Origin: Ensifer sp. MPMI2T
Lineage (GTDB): Bacteria; Pseudomonadota; Alphaproteobacteria; Rhizobiales; Rhizobiaceae
DNA: 64,000 nucleotides
Direction: 5' to 3'
NCBI RefSeq assembly: GCF_004827385.1
Contig: NZ_SRXN01000029.1
Location: 1-64,000, forward strand
Shown: in pieces, positions 42,997 through 51,469 of the stretch
How the letters are laid out: each line of letters begins with the position of its first letter
Numbering within the stretch: position 1 is the stretch's first letter
Program-made: the position numbers and the translations under genes
Notes under the pieces: model-generated
What the model saw: the letters and a program-made list of their open reading frames with translations, nothing else
The model's database searches: none
Told to the model about the DNA's origin: nothing

Positions 42997-45132
42997 ATGT
43001 CCGTTTTGTCGACCATGCCTCCGCGCAAGCTCCGAATCTTCGCCTTCGACCCGAGCATGGGGCGGCGACACGAAACACTGCCGCTCAATGAAGTGATCGT
43101 TTCGATCCCCTGGGAGATGGACAAGCTCGATCCCGGCGTCCCGTTCGTCGGTCCCGTTGGCGAATATGTCGAGGTCATCGACTTCGACCCATCGCTCGAT
43201 CTCGTCTATAGGCCTGTCAACCTCCACGATCCGAGCCTGCTTGCCGACAATGGCCTCAGACCCGCGGAATGGAACCCGCAATTCCACCAGCAGATGACCT
43301 ATGCCGTGGCGATGAACACCATCGTCAATTTCGAAAGCGCGCTCGGGCGTGTCGCGCTTTGGGCGCCGCGCGACCACGACGAGAAAGGCCGATGGATCAA
43401 CCCGCAATATGTGCGGCGCCTGCGCATCTATCCGCATGCCCTGCGTGACGCCAACGCCTATTACAGCCCTGAGAAAAAGGCCTTGCTCTTCGGCTATTTC
43501 GCGGCCGGCGAAGGCCAGTCCGGAGCGCCTGCCGGCACCATCATATTCACCTGTCTTTCCCACGACATCATCGCCCATGAAACGTCGCACGCGCTGCTCG
43601 ACGGCATGCATCCGCGCTTCAGCGAGGCGACCAATCCGGACGTGCTCGCGCTGCACGAAGCCTTCGCCGACATCGTCGCGATCTTCCAGCATTTCTCCTA
43701 TCCGGACGTGTTGAAGGACCAGATTGCCCGCACGCGCGGCGACCTCGAGAGCCAGAACCTTCTCGGCCAGCTGGCCCAGGAATTCGGCCAGGTGCTCGGC
43801 CGCGGAACGGCGCTGCGCGACGCGCTCGGCGGCTGGAAAGACGGCGTCTGGCGGGCGCACGAGCCCAATCCGAAACTTCTGCGCGAGACGGAGGAGGTGC
43901 ATGACCGTGGCGCCATTCTGGTGGCCGCAGTGTTCCGGGCGTTCCTGTCGATCTATCGCGCGCGCATTTCCGATCTCCTGCGTATTGCGTCGAGCGGTAC
44001 GGGAATTCTGCCGGCGGGCGCACTGCATCCCGACCTTGTCAACCGGCTGGCGAAGGAGGCATCGAAATCGGCCCGGCACATCCTGCAGATGTGCATCCGC
44101 GCGCTCGACTATTGTCCGCCCGTCGATGTCACCTTCGGCGATTACCTGCGCGCGATCATTACCGCCGACCGCGATCTCTACCCTGAGGACGAGCACAACT
44201 ATCGCGTCGCGGTGATGGAGGCGTTCCTCGCCTGGGGCATCGTTCCGCGCAACATGCCGATCGTCTCTGTCCAGACGCTACTCTGGCCAACGATGGGCGA
44301 AGCAGCCGCCGATTATAAAGCCGCCTTCCCCCGCCTCACCGATCTCAAGGGCGACGTCGCCTATCTGCTATCGCGGCCGCTCGAAATGATCGACGAACTC
44401 AAGAGCCGCAGCGACTTTCACGACAGCGAGGGCCAGAAATTTCTGGACGGCCTGGACCGGACCGCAAAGGAAATCTTCAACGAGCTGACCAAGGCGATGG
44501 GCAACCGCCTGCCGCAGACCGCCAAGCGGTCGAAATCGTCGCTCCGGGAAATCCTCGGCCGCAATCTCCTCGAGCTTGGGCTTGAAGCCGACCGCAAGGT
44601 CGAATGGCTGGCGCGCGACTTCTACGGGCGGTTGTTCTGGGGGCTCATCACCGAGGCCAAGAATGCACCCATCCGCGACATCATCCGCATCCGGACGGAT
44701 GACGACGCACCGGCAACCGTCAGGCGCAGCAAGATCGTCACCGGCCCGGCCATCGAGGTGCACAGCGTTCGCATGGCTGCACGCCGCGGCAACCGCGATC
44801 AGATCGAGCGCGAATATGTCGTCGAACTGACGCAGACCCGCCATGGTTACCTCGACCCCAAGGAGCAGGAGGAGGCAGACAAGGGCAAGCCGCCGAAAGA
44901 TCCCCATGATTTCTATTTTCGCCGTGGCTGCACGCTGCTCATCGATGCCGAGACTTTTGAGATCCGGCGGGTCATCCGCACGCCCGGCGACATTTGCGAC
45001 GACGCGGAGCTCGAAAGAATGCGGGCCTACCTGACCCGACAGACTCGGAGGCGGGAAAACGCCTTTACCGGCGGCGCGAGCAGACCCGTTCGGCCGGAGA
45101 TTTTCGCGCATCTTCACCGACAGGGGAGCTAG
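42997..45132 (+). CDS. Gluzincin-type metallopeptidase-like protein (unrecognised family)
   Basis: 711 residues. The centre has HETSH (His194, Glu195, His198) followed by HEAFADIVAIF with Glu221, the zinc-ligand layout of thermolysin-like gluzincins. The N-terminal 170 residues and the C-terminal 450 residues, including TRHGYLDPKEQEE near the end, match nothing I know. There is no signal peptide, so it should act in the cytoplasm. It ends 3 bp before an MBL-fold gene and clearly forms a two-gene operon with it. The start was chosen at 42997 with GGGAGGAG in front. Confidence 0.75.
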   Translation: MSVLSTMPPRKLRIFAFDPSMGRRHETLPLNEVIVSIPWEMDKLDPGVPFVGPVGEYVEVIDFDPSLDLVYRPVNLHDPSLLADNGLRPAEWNPQFHQQMTYAVAMNTIVNFESALGRVALWAPRDHDEKGRWINPQYVRRLRIYPHALRDANAYYSPEKKALLFGYFAAGEGQSGAPAGTIIFTCLSHDIIAHETSHALLDGMHPRFSEATNPDVLALHEAFADIVAIFQHFSYPDVLKDQIARTRGDLESQNLLGQLAQEFGQVLGRGTALRDALGGWKDGVWRAHEPNPKLLRETEEVHDRGAILVAAVFRAFLSIYRARISDLLRIASSGTGILPAGALHPDLVNRLAKEASKSARHILQMCIRALDYCPPVDVTFGDYLRAIITADRDLYPEDEHNYRVAVMEAFLAWGIVPRNMPIVSVQTLLWPTMGEAAADYKAAFPRLTDLKGDVAYLLSRPLEMIDELKSRSDFHDSEGQKFLDGLDRTAKEIFNELTKAMGNRLPQTAKRSKSSLREILGRNLLELGLEADRKVEWLARDFYGRLFWGLITEAKNAPIRDIIRIRTDDDAPATVRRSKIVTGPAIEVHSVRMAARRGNRDQIEREYVVELTQTRHGYLDPKEQEEADKGKPPKDPHDFYFRRGCTLLIDAETFEIRRVIRTPGDICDDAELERMRAYLTRQTRRRENAFTGGASRPVRPEIFAHLHRQGS

Positions 45133-45135
45133 GAG

Positions 45136-46683
45136 ATGCCCAGAATGCAGGCACCCGAGTCTGGCGTCACGGTGCGCATGTATCGGCAGGGACACGGCGA
45201 CTGCTTTCTTCTGGCGACGCGCAAGGCGGACGGCAGCGCCTTCTACATGCTGATCGACTGCGGCCTGTGGACGAACTCCGAAATCAAGCCCGAACAGACG
45301 ATCGACAAGGTGATCGCCGACATCGCCGAAGCGACCGGAAACCGATTGGACGTCGTGCTGGTGACCCATGAGCACATGGATCATGTCAACGGCTTCGCCG
45401 CGAAAGATCCCGCAACGAGAAAGCCGTGCTTCGATCCGATCGGGATTGGCGAGCTCTGGCTGGCATGGACCGAGGACGGCAATGATCCGTTTGCCAATAG
45501 CCTGCGCGAGCGCTTCCACGACACGCTGCTCGCCCTGATGGGCGCCGACGAGCGGCTCGATCGTGCGGGCTTCGGCATCCATTCGCCGAACCGCACGATG
45601 CTGCGCGATCTTCTTTCCTTCGAGACTGGAGAGGATGCCGCCGACGCGCTTCGAGAACGCTTCAGAGAGGTCAAACGGCGCCACCCGGCACTCTCTCCCC
45701 GAAGGCAGGGCGCGCTTGCCATCGAAGGGATCACCAACAAGCGCGCCATCAAATATCTGCGCGACCGGATCGCAGGCGAACCGGTTTTTCTGCGGCCGGA
45801 CCACGATCCCTACAGACTGCCGGGCGTCGAGGGCGTGCGCGTCTACGCGCTTGGACCGCCACGCGACGTCGAACTGTTGCTTTCGCTGGAGCCGCAGGGC
45901 GAGGAGGAATTCAGGCTGTCGGCCGATGGGGCGACACTGAGCCTCCTCGCGGCAACGGTCGACGCTGGCCCGGAAAGCGCCAGCCGCAGCTTCGACCCGC
46001 GCTTCGGCATTTCACGCAAGGACGTCGAGCGGAGCCACGATGCATTTCTGAAGGCGTTCTTTACCGATCACTACGGCGTCAAGGGCAAGCGGAGCGCCGC
46101 CGAGGCGTGGCGGCAGATCGACAACGACTGGCTTGAGAGTGCGGAAACGCTGGCCCTGAGGCTGAACGACGAGGTGAACAACACCAGCCTCGTCATCGCG
46201 ATCGAACTCCCCGGAACCCGCAAGGTACTGCTCTTCACCGGCGACGCCCAGCGCGGCAACTGGATCTCCTGGGCGCCGCTTAAATGGACCGTCGACGGCC
46301 AAACGATCACCGCGCGCGACCTTCTCGGCCGAACGGTCCTCTACAAGGTTGGCCATCACGGTAGCCACAATGCCACGCTCGATGGCGGCGTAGGGGCCAA
46401 CTATGCCAACCTCTCGTGGCTGGCAAGCAACGCCTTCCAGGACGAATTCGTGGCGATGATCCCGGCCAACACGCCTTGGGCGGCGCACAAGGAAAAGCCA
46501 TGGGAGCATCCGCTTCGCTTCATCGAGGAGAGGCTCATGCAAAAGGCCCGCGGTCGCGTGTTCCGCAGCGATGTCGACCATGTTGCAAAACCTGATGACA
46601 TCAGCGCCGACGAGTGGCAAAAATTCAAGCGGATCGAGACCGAGCTCTTCTTCGAATACACCGTCGCCGACAGCCCGGCGTAG
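45136..46683 (+). CDS. MBL-fold metallohydrolase (ComEC-like domain)
   Basis: 515 residues. The ComEC-type MBL layout is visible: VRMYRQGHGDCFLLAT, LIDCG, VTHEHMDHVNGF (residues 77-88), LLFTGDAQRGNW (Asp370) and VGHHGSHNATL (405-414). All main zinc ligands are present. A helical insert of about 200 residues (about 100-300) separates the two halves. There is no signal peptide or transmembrane segment. The start follows the stop of the metallopeptidase gene by 3 bp (AGGGGAGCTAGGAG in front). Nuclease or phosphodiesterase activity is inferred from the fold only. Confidence 0.82.
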   Translation: MPRMQAPESGVTVRMYRQGHGDCFLLATRKADGSAFYMLIDCGLWTNSEIKPEQTIDKVIADIAEATGNRLDVVLVTHEHMDHVNGFAAKDPATRKPCFDPIGIGELWLAWTEDGNDPFANSLRERFHDTLLALMGADERLDRAGFGIHSPNRTMLRDLLSFETGEDAADALRERFREVKRRHPALSPRRQGALAIEGITNKRAIKYLRDRIAGEPVFLRPDHDPYRLPGVEGVRVYALGPPRDVELLLSLEPQGEEEFRLSADGATLSLLAATVDAGPESASRSFDPRFGISRKDVERSHDAFLKAFFTDHYGVKGKRSAAEAWRQIDNDWLESAETLALRLNDEVNNTSLVIAIELPGTRKVLLFTGDAQRGNWISWAPLKWTVDGQTITARDLLGRTVLYKVGHHGSHNATLDGGVGANYANLSWLASNAFQDEFVAMIPANTPWAAHKEKPWEHPLRFIEERLMQKARGRVFRSDVDHVAKPDDISADEWQKFKRIETELFFEYTVADSPA

Positions 46684-46704
46684 GCAGTGGTGGGAGGCCC
46701 CCTC

Positions 46705-47197
46705 GTGGTCAATCGCGTCAGCCCCTTTCTGATGTTCCAGGGCGAAGCCGAAGCGGCGATGAACCTCCATATGTCGCTGGTCTCCGGCGCGAAGAGCATC
46801 GATCGCTATGGGCCGGGCGAGGCTGGCGCCGAGGGCTCCGTCATGCCGGCGCAACTGTCAATCGGCGGCGAAACCATCGTCTGCATCGACAGTCCAGTGA
46901 AACATGAATTCAGCTTCACGCCCGCCTTCTCGCTGTTCGTCGACTGCGATAGCGAGAGCGAACTCGAACACCTTGCCTCGGCACTTGCGGAGGGTGGCGC
47001 GGTCCTGATGCCGCTCGCCAATTACGGCTTCAGCCGTCAGTTCGCCTACAGCGCCGCGCGTCTTATCAGACGCGCAAAGTACGCTGTAGCACTTTGAATT
47101 GCTGCATGTTTTTATCCTTAAATCGCCTGCGATTTAAGGATACATGCAGTGGGTCTGCGACCGATACGGCGTCTCCTGGCAGTTGAACCTGCCATAG
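46705..47197 (+). pseudogene. VOC/PhnB-family gene interrupted by a palindromic repeat
   Basis: The frame from a GTG at 46705 (GGGAGG in front) encodes the typical family start VNRVSPFLMFQGEAEAAMNLHMSLV and runs to YGFSRQFA, ending at 47046. A 103-bp repeat then intervenes, and the original frame resumes at 47150 with WVCDRYGVSWQLNLP and a stop at 47197, the normal end of 3-demethylubiquinone-methyltransferase-like VOC proteins. As it stands translation runs into the repeat and stops at 47097, giving a 130-residue protein with a foreign tail. Residual function is possible. Confidence 0.85.
47047..47149 (+). repeat. Two-hairpin palindromic repeat inserted in a coding sequence (103 bp)
   Basis: It runs from TACAGCGCCGCGCGTC to ATACATGCAG and lies exactly between two halves of a gene, so its ends are defined by the broken reading frame. 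Hairpins: TACAGCG...CGCTGTA and TGCATG..TATCCTTAAATCG/CGATTTAAGGATA.CATGCA. Confidence 0.92.
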
Positions 47198-47267
47198 GCG
47201 GCGCTTGGATCCTTCAGCCTGGTCGAGCGTTGACGGCGTAGGCCGCACGGTACCAACGGAGGAGCTC

Positions 47268-47615
47268 ATGGACGACGCTCACGCTTGGGAGACGGAACAA
47301 AGGCTTTGGCTCGAAGGCCCAGACACTTATCGGAACCTGCTCGACAGGCAATGCATCATGGCGTTTCCTGCCCCGACAGGCCTCATGCAGGGACCGTCGA
47401 TCATCGACAGCCTGGAGAGCGCGCCGCGATGGGATCGCGTGGTCATGACCGATCGAACAATCGGCCGCCCGGCACATGGCTGCGTGGTTCTTGGATATCG
47501 CGCCGCAGGTCATCGCGCGGACAGGAAGCCCTACGCCGCCTACTGCACCTCCACCTATTGCGATACCGGGGTGGGCTGGAAACTCGTGCAGCACCAGCAG
47601 ACGGCGATCGGCTGA
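47268..47615 (+). CDS. NTF2/SnoaL-like small protein
   Basis: 115 residues from the ATG at 47268 (GGAGGAGC in front). The cone-shaped NTF2-like fold is suggested by ETEQRLWLEGPDTYRNLLDRQCIMAFPAP, GPSIIDSLESAPRW and GCVVLGYRAAGHR...YAAYCTSTY. This is the DUF4440-like group. It is probably cytoplasmic, with unknown ligand. It lies 92 bp before another small gene of a similar kind. Confidence 0.75.
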   Translation: MDDAHAWETEQRLWLEGPDTYRNLLDRQCIMAFPAPTGLMQGPSIIDSLESAPRWDRVVMTDRTIGRPAHGCVVLGYRAAGHRADRKPYAAYCTSTYCDTGVGWKLVQHQQTAIG

Positions 47616-47707
47616 GAGGCTGGGCACCGCCGGCACGTCATAGGAACCGCGCGGCATGGGCGCGCGTTTTCATCCAAACTGCTCGAACAAAATTCAGGAC
47701 CACAATC

Positions 47708-48139
47708 ATGGAAGAGATCCTCCGACGCTTCTTCGCGCGATACGAAACCATGGCCAATCGCGTGCTTGCCGCTGACATGGATGTCGGCGAGACGACCTTC
47801 GCTTTCGCCTCGGAATTCATTGCCGCTTCGCCCGCAGGCGTGCTTGCCGGCAAGAACGACGACAGCCTGAAGGTCTCGATGGCGAGGGGCTATGCCCGTT
47901 ACCGCGCGATTGGCACCAAGGAGTTGAAGATCCGCAAGACCACCATTACACCGATCGACAACCAGCATTTCCTCGTCAGGGTCGATTGGCGCTCCACCTA
48001 CGACGTCGAGGACAGCCCGGACGTCACCATCGATTTCGAGGTCCACTACCTGGTCCAGGTGCGCAACGACGAGCCCAAGATCTTCGGCTGGATCAGCGGC
48101 GACGAGGAAGCCGTGCTGAAGGAACACGGCATCGGCTGA
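47708..48139 (+). CDS. Small NTF2-like protein of unknown function
   Basis: 143 residues. The N-terminal helix EEILRRFFARYETMANRVLAADMD and the beta sheet TPIDNQHFLVRVDWRSTYDVE and TIDFEVHYLVQVRNDEPKIFGWISGDEEA suggest an NTF2-like fold. The start at 47708 has no strong ribosome-binding site. It ends 8 bp before the convergent miaA stop. Confidence 0.65.
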   Translation: MEEILRRFFARYETMANRVLAADMDVGETTFAFASEFIAASPAGVLAGKNDDSLKVSMARGYARYRAIGTKELKIRKTTITPIDNQHFLVRVDWRSTYDVEDSPDVTIDFEVHYLVQVRNDEPKIFGWISGDEEAVLKEHGIG

Positions 48140-48147
48140 GCGTCACC

Positions 48148-49059
48148 TTACCGCAGGGCCTCCGGCCCTTCGATCCGTTGCCAACTGTCGTCGAGCTGGT
48201 TGCGGAACCAGGTCATCTGACGCTTGGCATATTGCCGCGTCGCGGCTGCGCCGGTGGCGATGACCTCCTCCTCACCGATCTCGCCCCTTAGCATCGCGGC
48301 AATCTGCTGGACGCCGATCGCCTTCATCACCGGCATGTCTGGCGAGAGGTCGAGCGCCAGCAGCGCGCGCACCTCGTCGACTGCCCCGCGCTGAAGCATG
48401 GTCTCGAAACGCCGATCGATCCGGCTGTGCAGGAGGGCGCGGTCCGGCAGCACCACGATTTTTTGCGCTCTGTCAGGATCCACGATCATCGGGCCGCAAC
48501 TCTGCTGGAACAAGTGGATCGGCTTGCCGGCCGCTTCGATCACCTCGAGCGCCCGAACGATCCGCTGCCCATCGCCCGGCCGCAACTGCGCGGCAGTTTG
48601 CGGATCTCGCGCGGCAAGCTCTGCATGGAGCGCCTCCGCCCCCTCCTCCTTCAGCCGCGCGCGCAATGCATCGCGGATCGTCGCCGGTATCTCCGGCATA
48701 TCGGAAAGCCCGCCCGTCAGCGCCTTGAAATAGAGCCCGGTGCCGCCGACGAAGACAGGCAATCGTCCCTCTTCGCGCAACTGCGCGACAAGGGCCTCCG
48801 CCTCACGCAGCCAGGCGCCGGTCGAATAGGCCTGTCCGGCCGGCACGTGGCCATAGAGAAAATGTTGTATCCCGCCCATCTCCGTCTCGTCCGGCCGGGC
48901 GGTCAGGATCTTCAGCGTGTCGTAGACCTGCATGCTGTCGGCGTTGATCACCACGCCGCCGTGCCGGCGCGCGAGTTCCACCGCAAGCGCGGACTTGCCG
49001 CTGGCGGTCGGCCCGGTTATCAGGATCGCGTCCGTGTCTCTTTCAAGGTTCTTGATCAT
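48148..49059 (-). CDS. miaA: tRNA dimethylallyltransferase
   Basis: 303 residues from the ATG at 49059. P-loop GPTASGKSALAVELARR (from residue 16), VVINADSMQVYD, FVGGTGLYFKALTGGLSD and the tRNA-binding QYAKRQMTWFRNQL are diagnostic. It adds a dimethylallyl group to A37 of tRNAs reading UNN codons. The start shares a CATG with the divergent serB start, so each promoter must lie in the other gene. Confidence 0.95.
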   Translation of the reverse strand: MIKNLERDTDAILITGPTASGKSALAVELARRHGGVVINADSMQVYDTLKILTARPDETEMGGIQHFLYGHVPAGQAYSTGAWLREAEALVAQLREEGRLPVFVGGTGLYFKALTGGLSDMPEIPATIRDALRARLKEEGAEALHAELAARDPQTAAQLRPGDGQRIVRALEVIEAAGKPIHLFQQSCGPMIVDPDRAQKIVVLPDRALLHSRIDRRFETMLQRGAVDEVRALLALDLSPDMPVMKAIGVQQIAAMLRGEIGEEEVIATGAAATRQYAKRQMTWFRNQLDDSWQRIEGPEALR

Positions 49060-49945
49060 GGCTCTCGTTGCCACGCTTATCGCCAATCCGTCAAATCCTG
49101 TTCTGACGCCTGAACTGGCGGAAGCGGCGGCGAGTGCCGTAAAGGCATCTGGGGTCTATTGGCTGGCGGACGGCGTCGCCTGCGATATCGCGCTCACCGA
49201 CGGCACTGATCCGGACGCCGCCGAGGCGCGGTTGCGCGCCGAGGTGAACGGCTTTCCGATCGACGTCGCGGTGCAGGATGCCGAAAGCCGCCGCAAGAAG
49301 TTTCTGATCGCCGACATGGATTCGACCATGATCGGCCAGGAGTGCATCGACGAGCTTGCCGCGGAAGTGGGCCTCAAGGAAAAGGTCGCGGCGATCACCG
49401 CCCGCGCCATGAACGGCGAGATCGCCTTCGAGCCGGCGCTCGTCGAGCGCGTCGCGCTCTTGAAGGGCCTGCCCGGCAGTGTCATCGACGAGGTGATCGC
49501 CAAGCGCATCACGCTGACGCCGGGCGGCCGCGAGCTGATCGCGACCATGAAGGGCAAGGGCCACTATACCGCCCTCGTGTCGGGCGGCTTCACCGTCTTC
49601 ACCGGGCCGATCGCGGCGAAACTCGGCTTTGACGAGAACCGCGCCAACGTGCTGATCGAGAGGGACGGCCGGCTTACCGGCGAGGTCGTCCACCCGATCC
49701 TCGGCAAGCAGGCCAAGGTCGACGCGCTCATCGACATTTCCCGCAGGCTCGGCATTTCGACCGCCGAGGTGATCGCCGTCGGCGATGGCGCCAACGACCT
49801 CGGCATGCTGCAGCTTGCCGGCAGCGGCATCGCGCTGCATGCGAAACCCGTGGTCGCCGAACAGGCGAAGATCCGCATCGACCACGGCGACCTGACGGCC
49901 CTTCTCTACCTCCAGGGCTATCGCAAGACGGATTTCGTGGCGTGA
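49058..49945 (+). CDS. serB: Phosphoserine phosphatase
   Basis: 295 residues. The N-terminal 80 residues are a small ACT-like domain. HAD motif I is LIADMDSTMIGQE (catalytic Asp86 and Asp88), motif II is VSGGFTVFTG, and motif III/IV is KQAKVDALID...VIAVGDGANDLGML. It makes L-serine from phosphoserine. It overlaps the next gene by GTGA. Confidence 0.95.
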   Translation: MALVATLIANPSNPVLTPELAEAAASAVKASGVYWLADGVACDIALTDGTDPDAAEARLRAEVNGFPIDVAVQDAESRRKKFLIADMDSTMIGQECIDELAAEVGLKEKVAAITARAMNGEIAFEPALVERVALLKGLPGSVIDEVIAKRITLTPGGRELIATMKGKGHYTALVSGGFTVFTGPIAAKLGFDENRANVLIERDGRLTGEVVHPILGKQAKVDALIDISRRLGISTAEVIAVGDGANDLGMLQLAGSGIALHAKPVVAEQAKIRIDHGDLTALLYLQGYRKTDFVA

Positions 49946-50514
49946 TCATCCGCGAAACCGACAGGCTGCGCATTCGCGGCTGGAAGGAAAGCGATCGCGA
50001 CCTCTTCGCCGAGATCAACAGCGATCCGAAGGTGATGGAATTCTTCGCCTTCCGTCGCAGCCGCGCGGAATCCGATGCGCTGTTCGATCGCATCGGCCGC
50101 GGCATCAGTGAAACCGGCTTCGGCTTCTTCGCGCTCACATTGCGCGACAGCGACATCCCGATCGGCTTCTGCGGCCTGGCGCTCACCGATCTGGAGCCGC
50201 ATCTGCCGAACGGCACGATCGAGATCGGCTGGCGGCTCGCCCTGCCCTTCTGGGGCAAGGGATATGTGACCGAGGCGGCAGCGGCACTCCTCGACTACGG
50301 TTTTACCGAACGGAGCCTCGGCGAAATCGTCTCCTTCGCCGTGCCGGAGAATACCCGCTCCACCGCCGTGATGAAAAGGCTCGGCATGCGGCCGGACCCG
50401 AGCCGCGACTTCGACCACCCTCGCGTCCCCGACACACACGCACATCTGAAGCGCCACGTGCTCTATGCGATCACGGCGGATGAGTGGGCGCGGCACATTC
50501 TGGCGCAGGGTTAG
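49942..50514 (+). CDS. GNAT-family N-acetyltransferase (RimJ/L-like)
   Basis: 190 residues from a GTG overlapping the serB stop. ETDRLRIRGWKESDRDLFAEINSDPKVMEFF, the LALPFWGKGYVTEAAAALLDYGF acetyl-CoA loop and VPENTRSTAVMKRLGM are characteristic. The substrate is not predictable. It is translationally coupled to serB. Confidence 0.9.
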   Translation: MIIRETDRLRIRGWKESDRDLFAEINSDPKVMEFFAFRRSRAESDALFDRIGRGISETGFGFFALTLRDSDIPIGFCGLALTDLEPHLPNGTIEIGWRLALPFWGKGYVTEAAAALLDYGFTERSLGEIVSFAVPENTRSTAVMKRLGMRPDPSRDFDHPRVPDTHAHLKRHVLYAITADEWARHILAQG

Positions 50515-50798
50515 GCGCCCTTCCGGCCGGGATAACAGCGCTCAATCCACGCGACGAAACGTCTGGCGGGTTCGGAGAGCGCGTCGAACCGCCGCGCAAC
50601 CAGCCAGAAGGCACCATAGGGAATAGAAACGTCAAACGCCTGGACGAGACGCCCTGCGTTGAGATCGTCGCGCGCATGGTCGCGATCCATGAGCGCGACG
50701 CCGTGACCGCGGAGCGCCGCTTGAAGCACAAGTGCGCCATCGGCGAAGATGGCGCCGCGCTCGACCCGCACTTGTGCTGCTGCCTCACAGGCCTTCAA
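50511..50798 (-). pseudogene. LysR-family regulator, C-terminal remnant
   Basis: About 95 codons matching the end of a GcvA-like LysR substrate-binding domain: FADGALVLQAALRGHGVALMDRDHARDDLNAGRLVQAFDV, then YGAFWLVARRF. The N-terminal HTH is absent and the neighbouring hydrolase gene begins to end 24 bp upstream, so the gene is truncated and non-functional. Confidence 0.8.
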
Positions 50799-50822
50799 AC
50801 CGAGAGGCCCACGAGACGGGCG

Positions 50823-51449
50823 TCACTCGAACCGCTCTGCAAACCACTGTCTTGAAAGCGATCGGTCCAGGCCGGTTTGTTCCCACCCGTGTCCAGCGTC
50901 CAGCTCGCGGTAGGTCACATGCGCTCCGGCAACGCGGAACTGCTCGGCGATCATCGGTGCATCCGAGCGATCTCGGCGGTCATCGCGTGCTCCCGCGAGG
51001 ATGAGCACGGGATAACGCTCCAGCATTGGAAATGGCCTTTGCGGATTTGGCGACTGCGGTCGCAGGAGAATAGCGCCGGAAGTGAGCCTGTTCCGACGGG
51101 CAACAACCGCCGCGGCGATCACGGCACCGCTCGAGTAGCCGGCAATAACCGGAGGCAGAGCGAAGCCAAGCTGACCGGATATTGTCTCCAAGAACGCGCA
51201 AAGCTCTCCCGCTCTAGGGGCCAGCTCCTCAAGGTTCAGGCTTCGATCCGGATTGCGCCGAAAGAATGTGAAACCTTGCTCCGAGGGGATTGGACCACGA
51301 ACCGAGAGACATGTGGAACCAGGAGCCACGTGTTGCGCAAAATCACCCCAGTCCGTCTCCCTTCCGCTGCCGCCATGGAGGAGTACGATCGGAGGCTCGC
51401 GTGAGCTCTTTATGGTGACCTCGAAATCAAAGCCCTCTGAATGCAGCAT
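50823..51449 (-). CDS. Alpha/beta hydrolase (carboxylesterase-like)
   Basis: 208 residues. The nucleophile elbow GYSSGA, the oxyanion-loop region IVLLHGGSGRETDW and the late LDAGHGWEQ (catalytic His) fit phospholipase/carboxylesterase-type hydrolases. VLILAGARDDR carries the acid. It lies 20 bp after degP on the same strand; a functional link is unclear. It appears to have displaced the front of the LysR gene. Confidence 0.83.
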   Translation of the reverse strand: MLHSEGFDFEVTIKSSREPPIVLLHGGSGRETDWGDFAQHVAPGSTCLSVRGPIPSEQGFTFFRRNPDRSLNLEELAPRAGELCAFLETISGQLGFALPPVIAGYSSGAVIAAAVVARRNRLTSGAILLRPQSPNPQRPFPMLERYPVLILAGARDDRRDRSDAPMIAEQFRVAGAHVTYRELDAGHGWEQTGLDRSLSRQWFAERFE

Positions 51450-51469
51450 GGAAAGGTGCGTGCCCGCCC

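Noticed and set aside
40758..45804. Long minus-strand open frames opposite the HerA, peptidase and MBL genes
   Set aside because: All three plus-strand genes have catalytic motifs in the right order and ribosome-binding sites, while the antisense frames are featureless.
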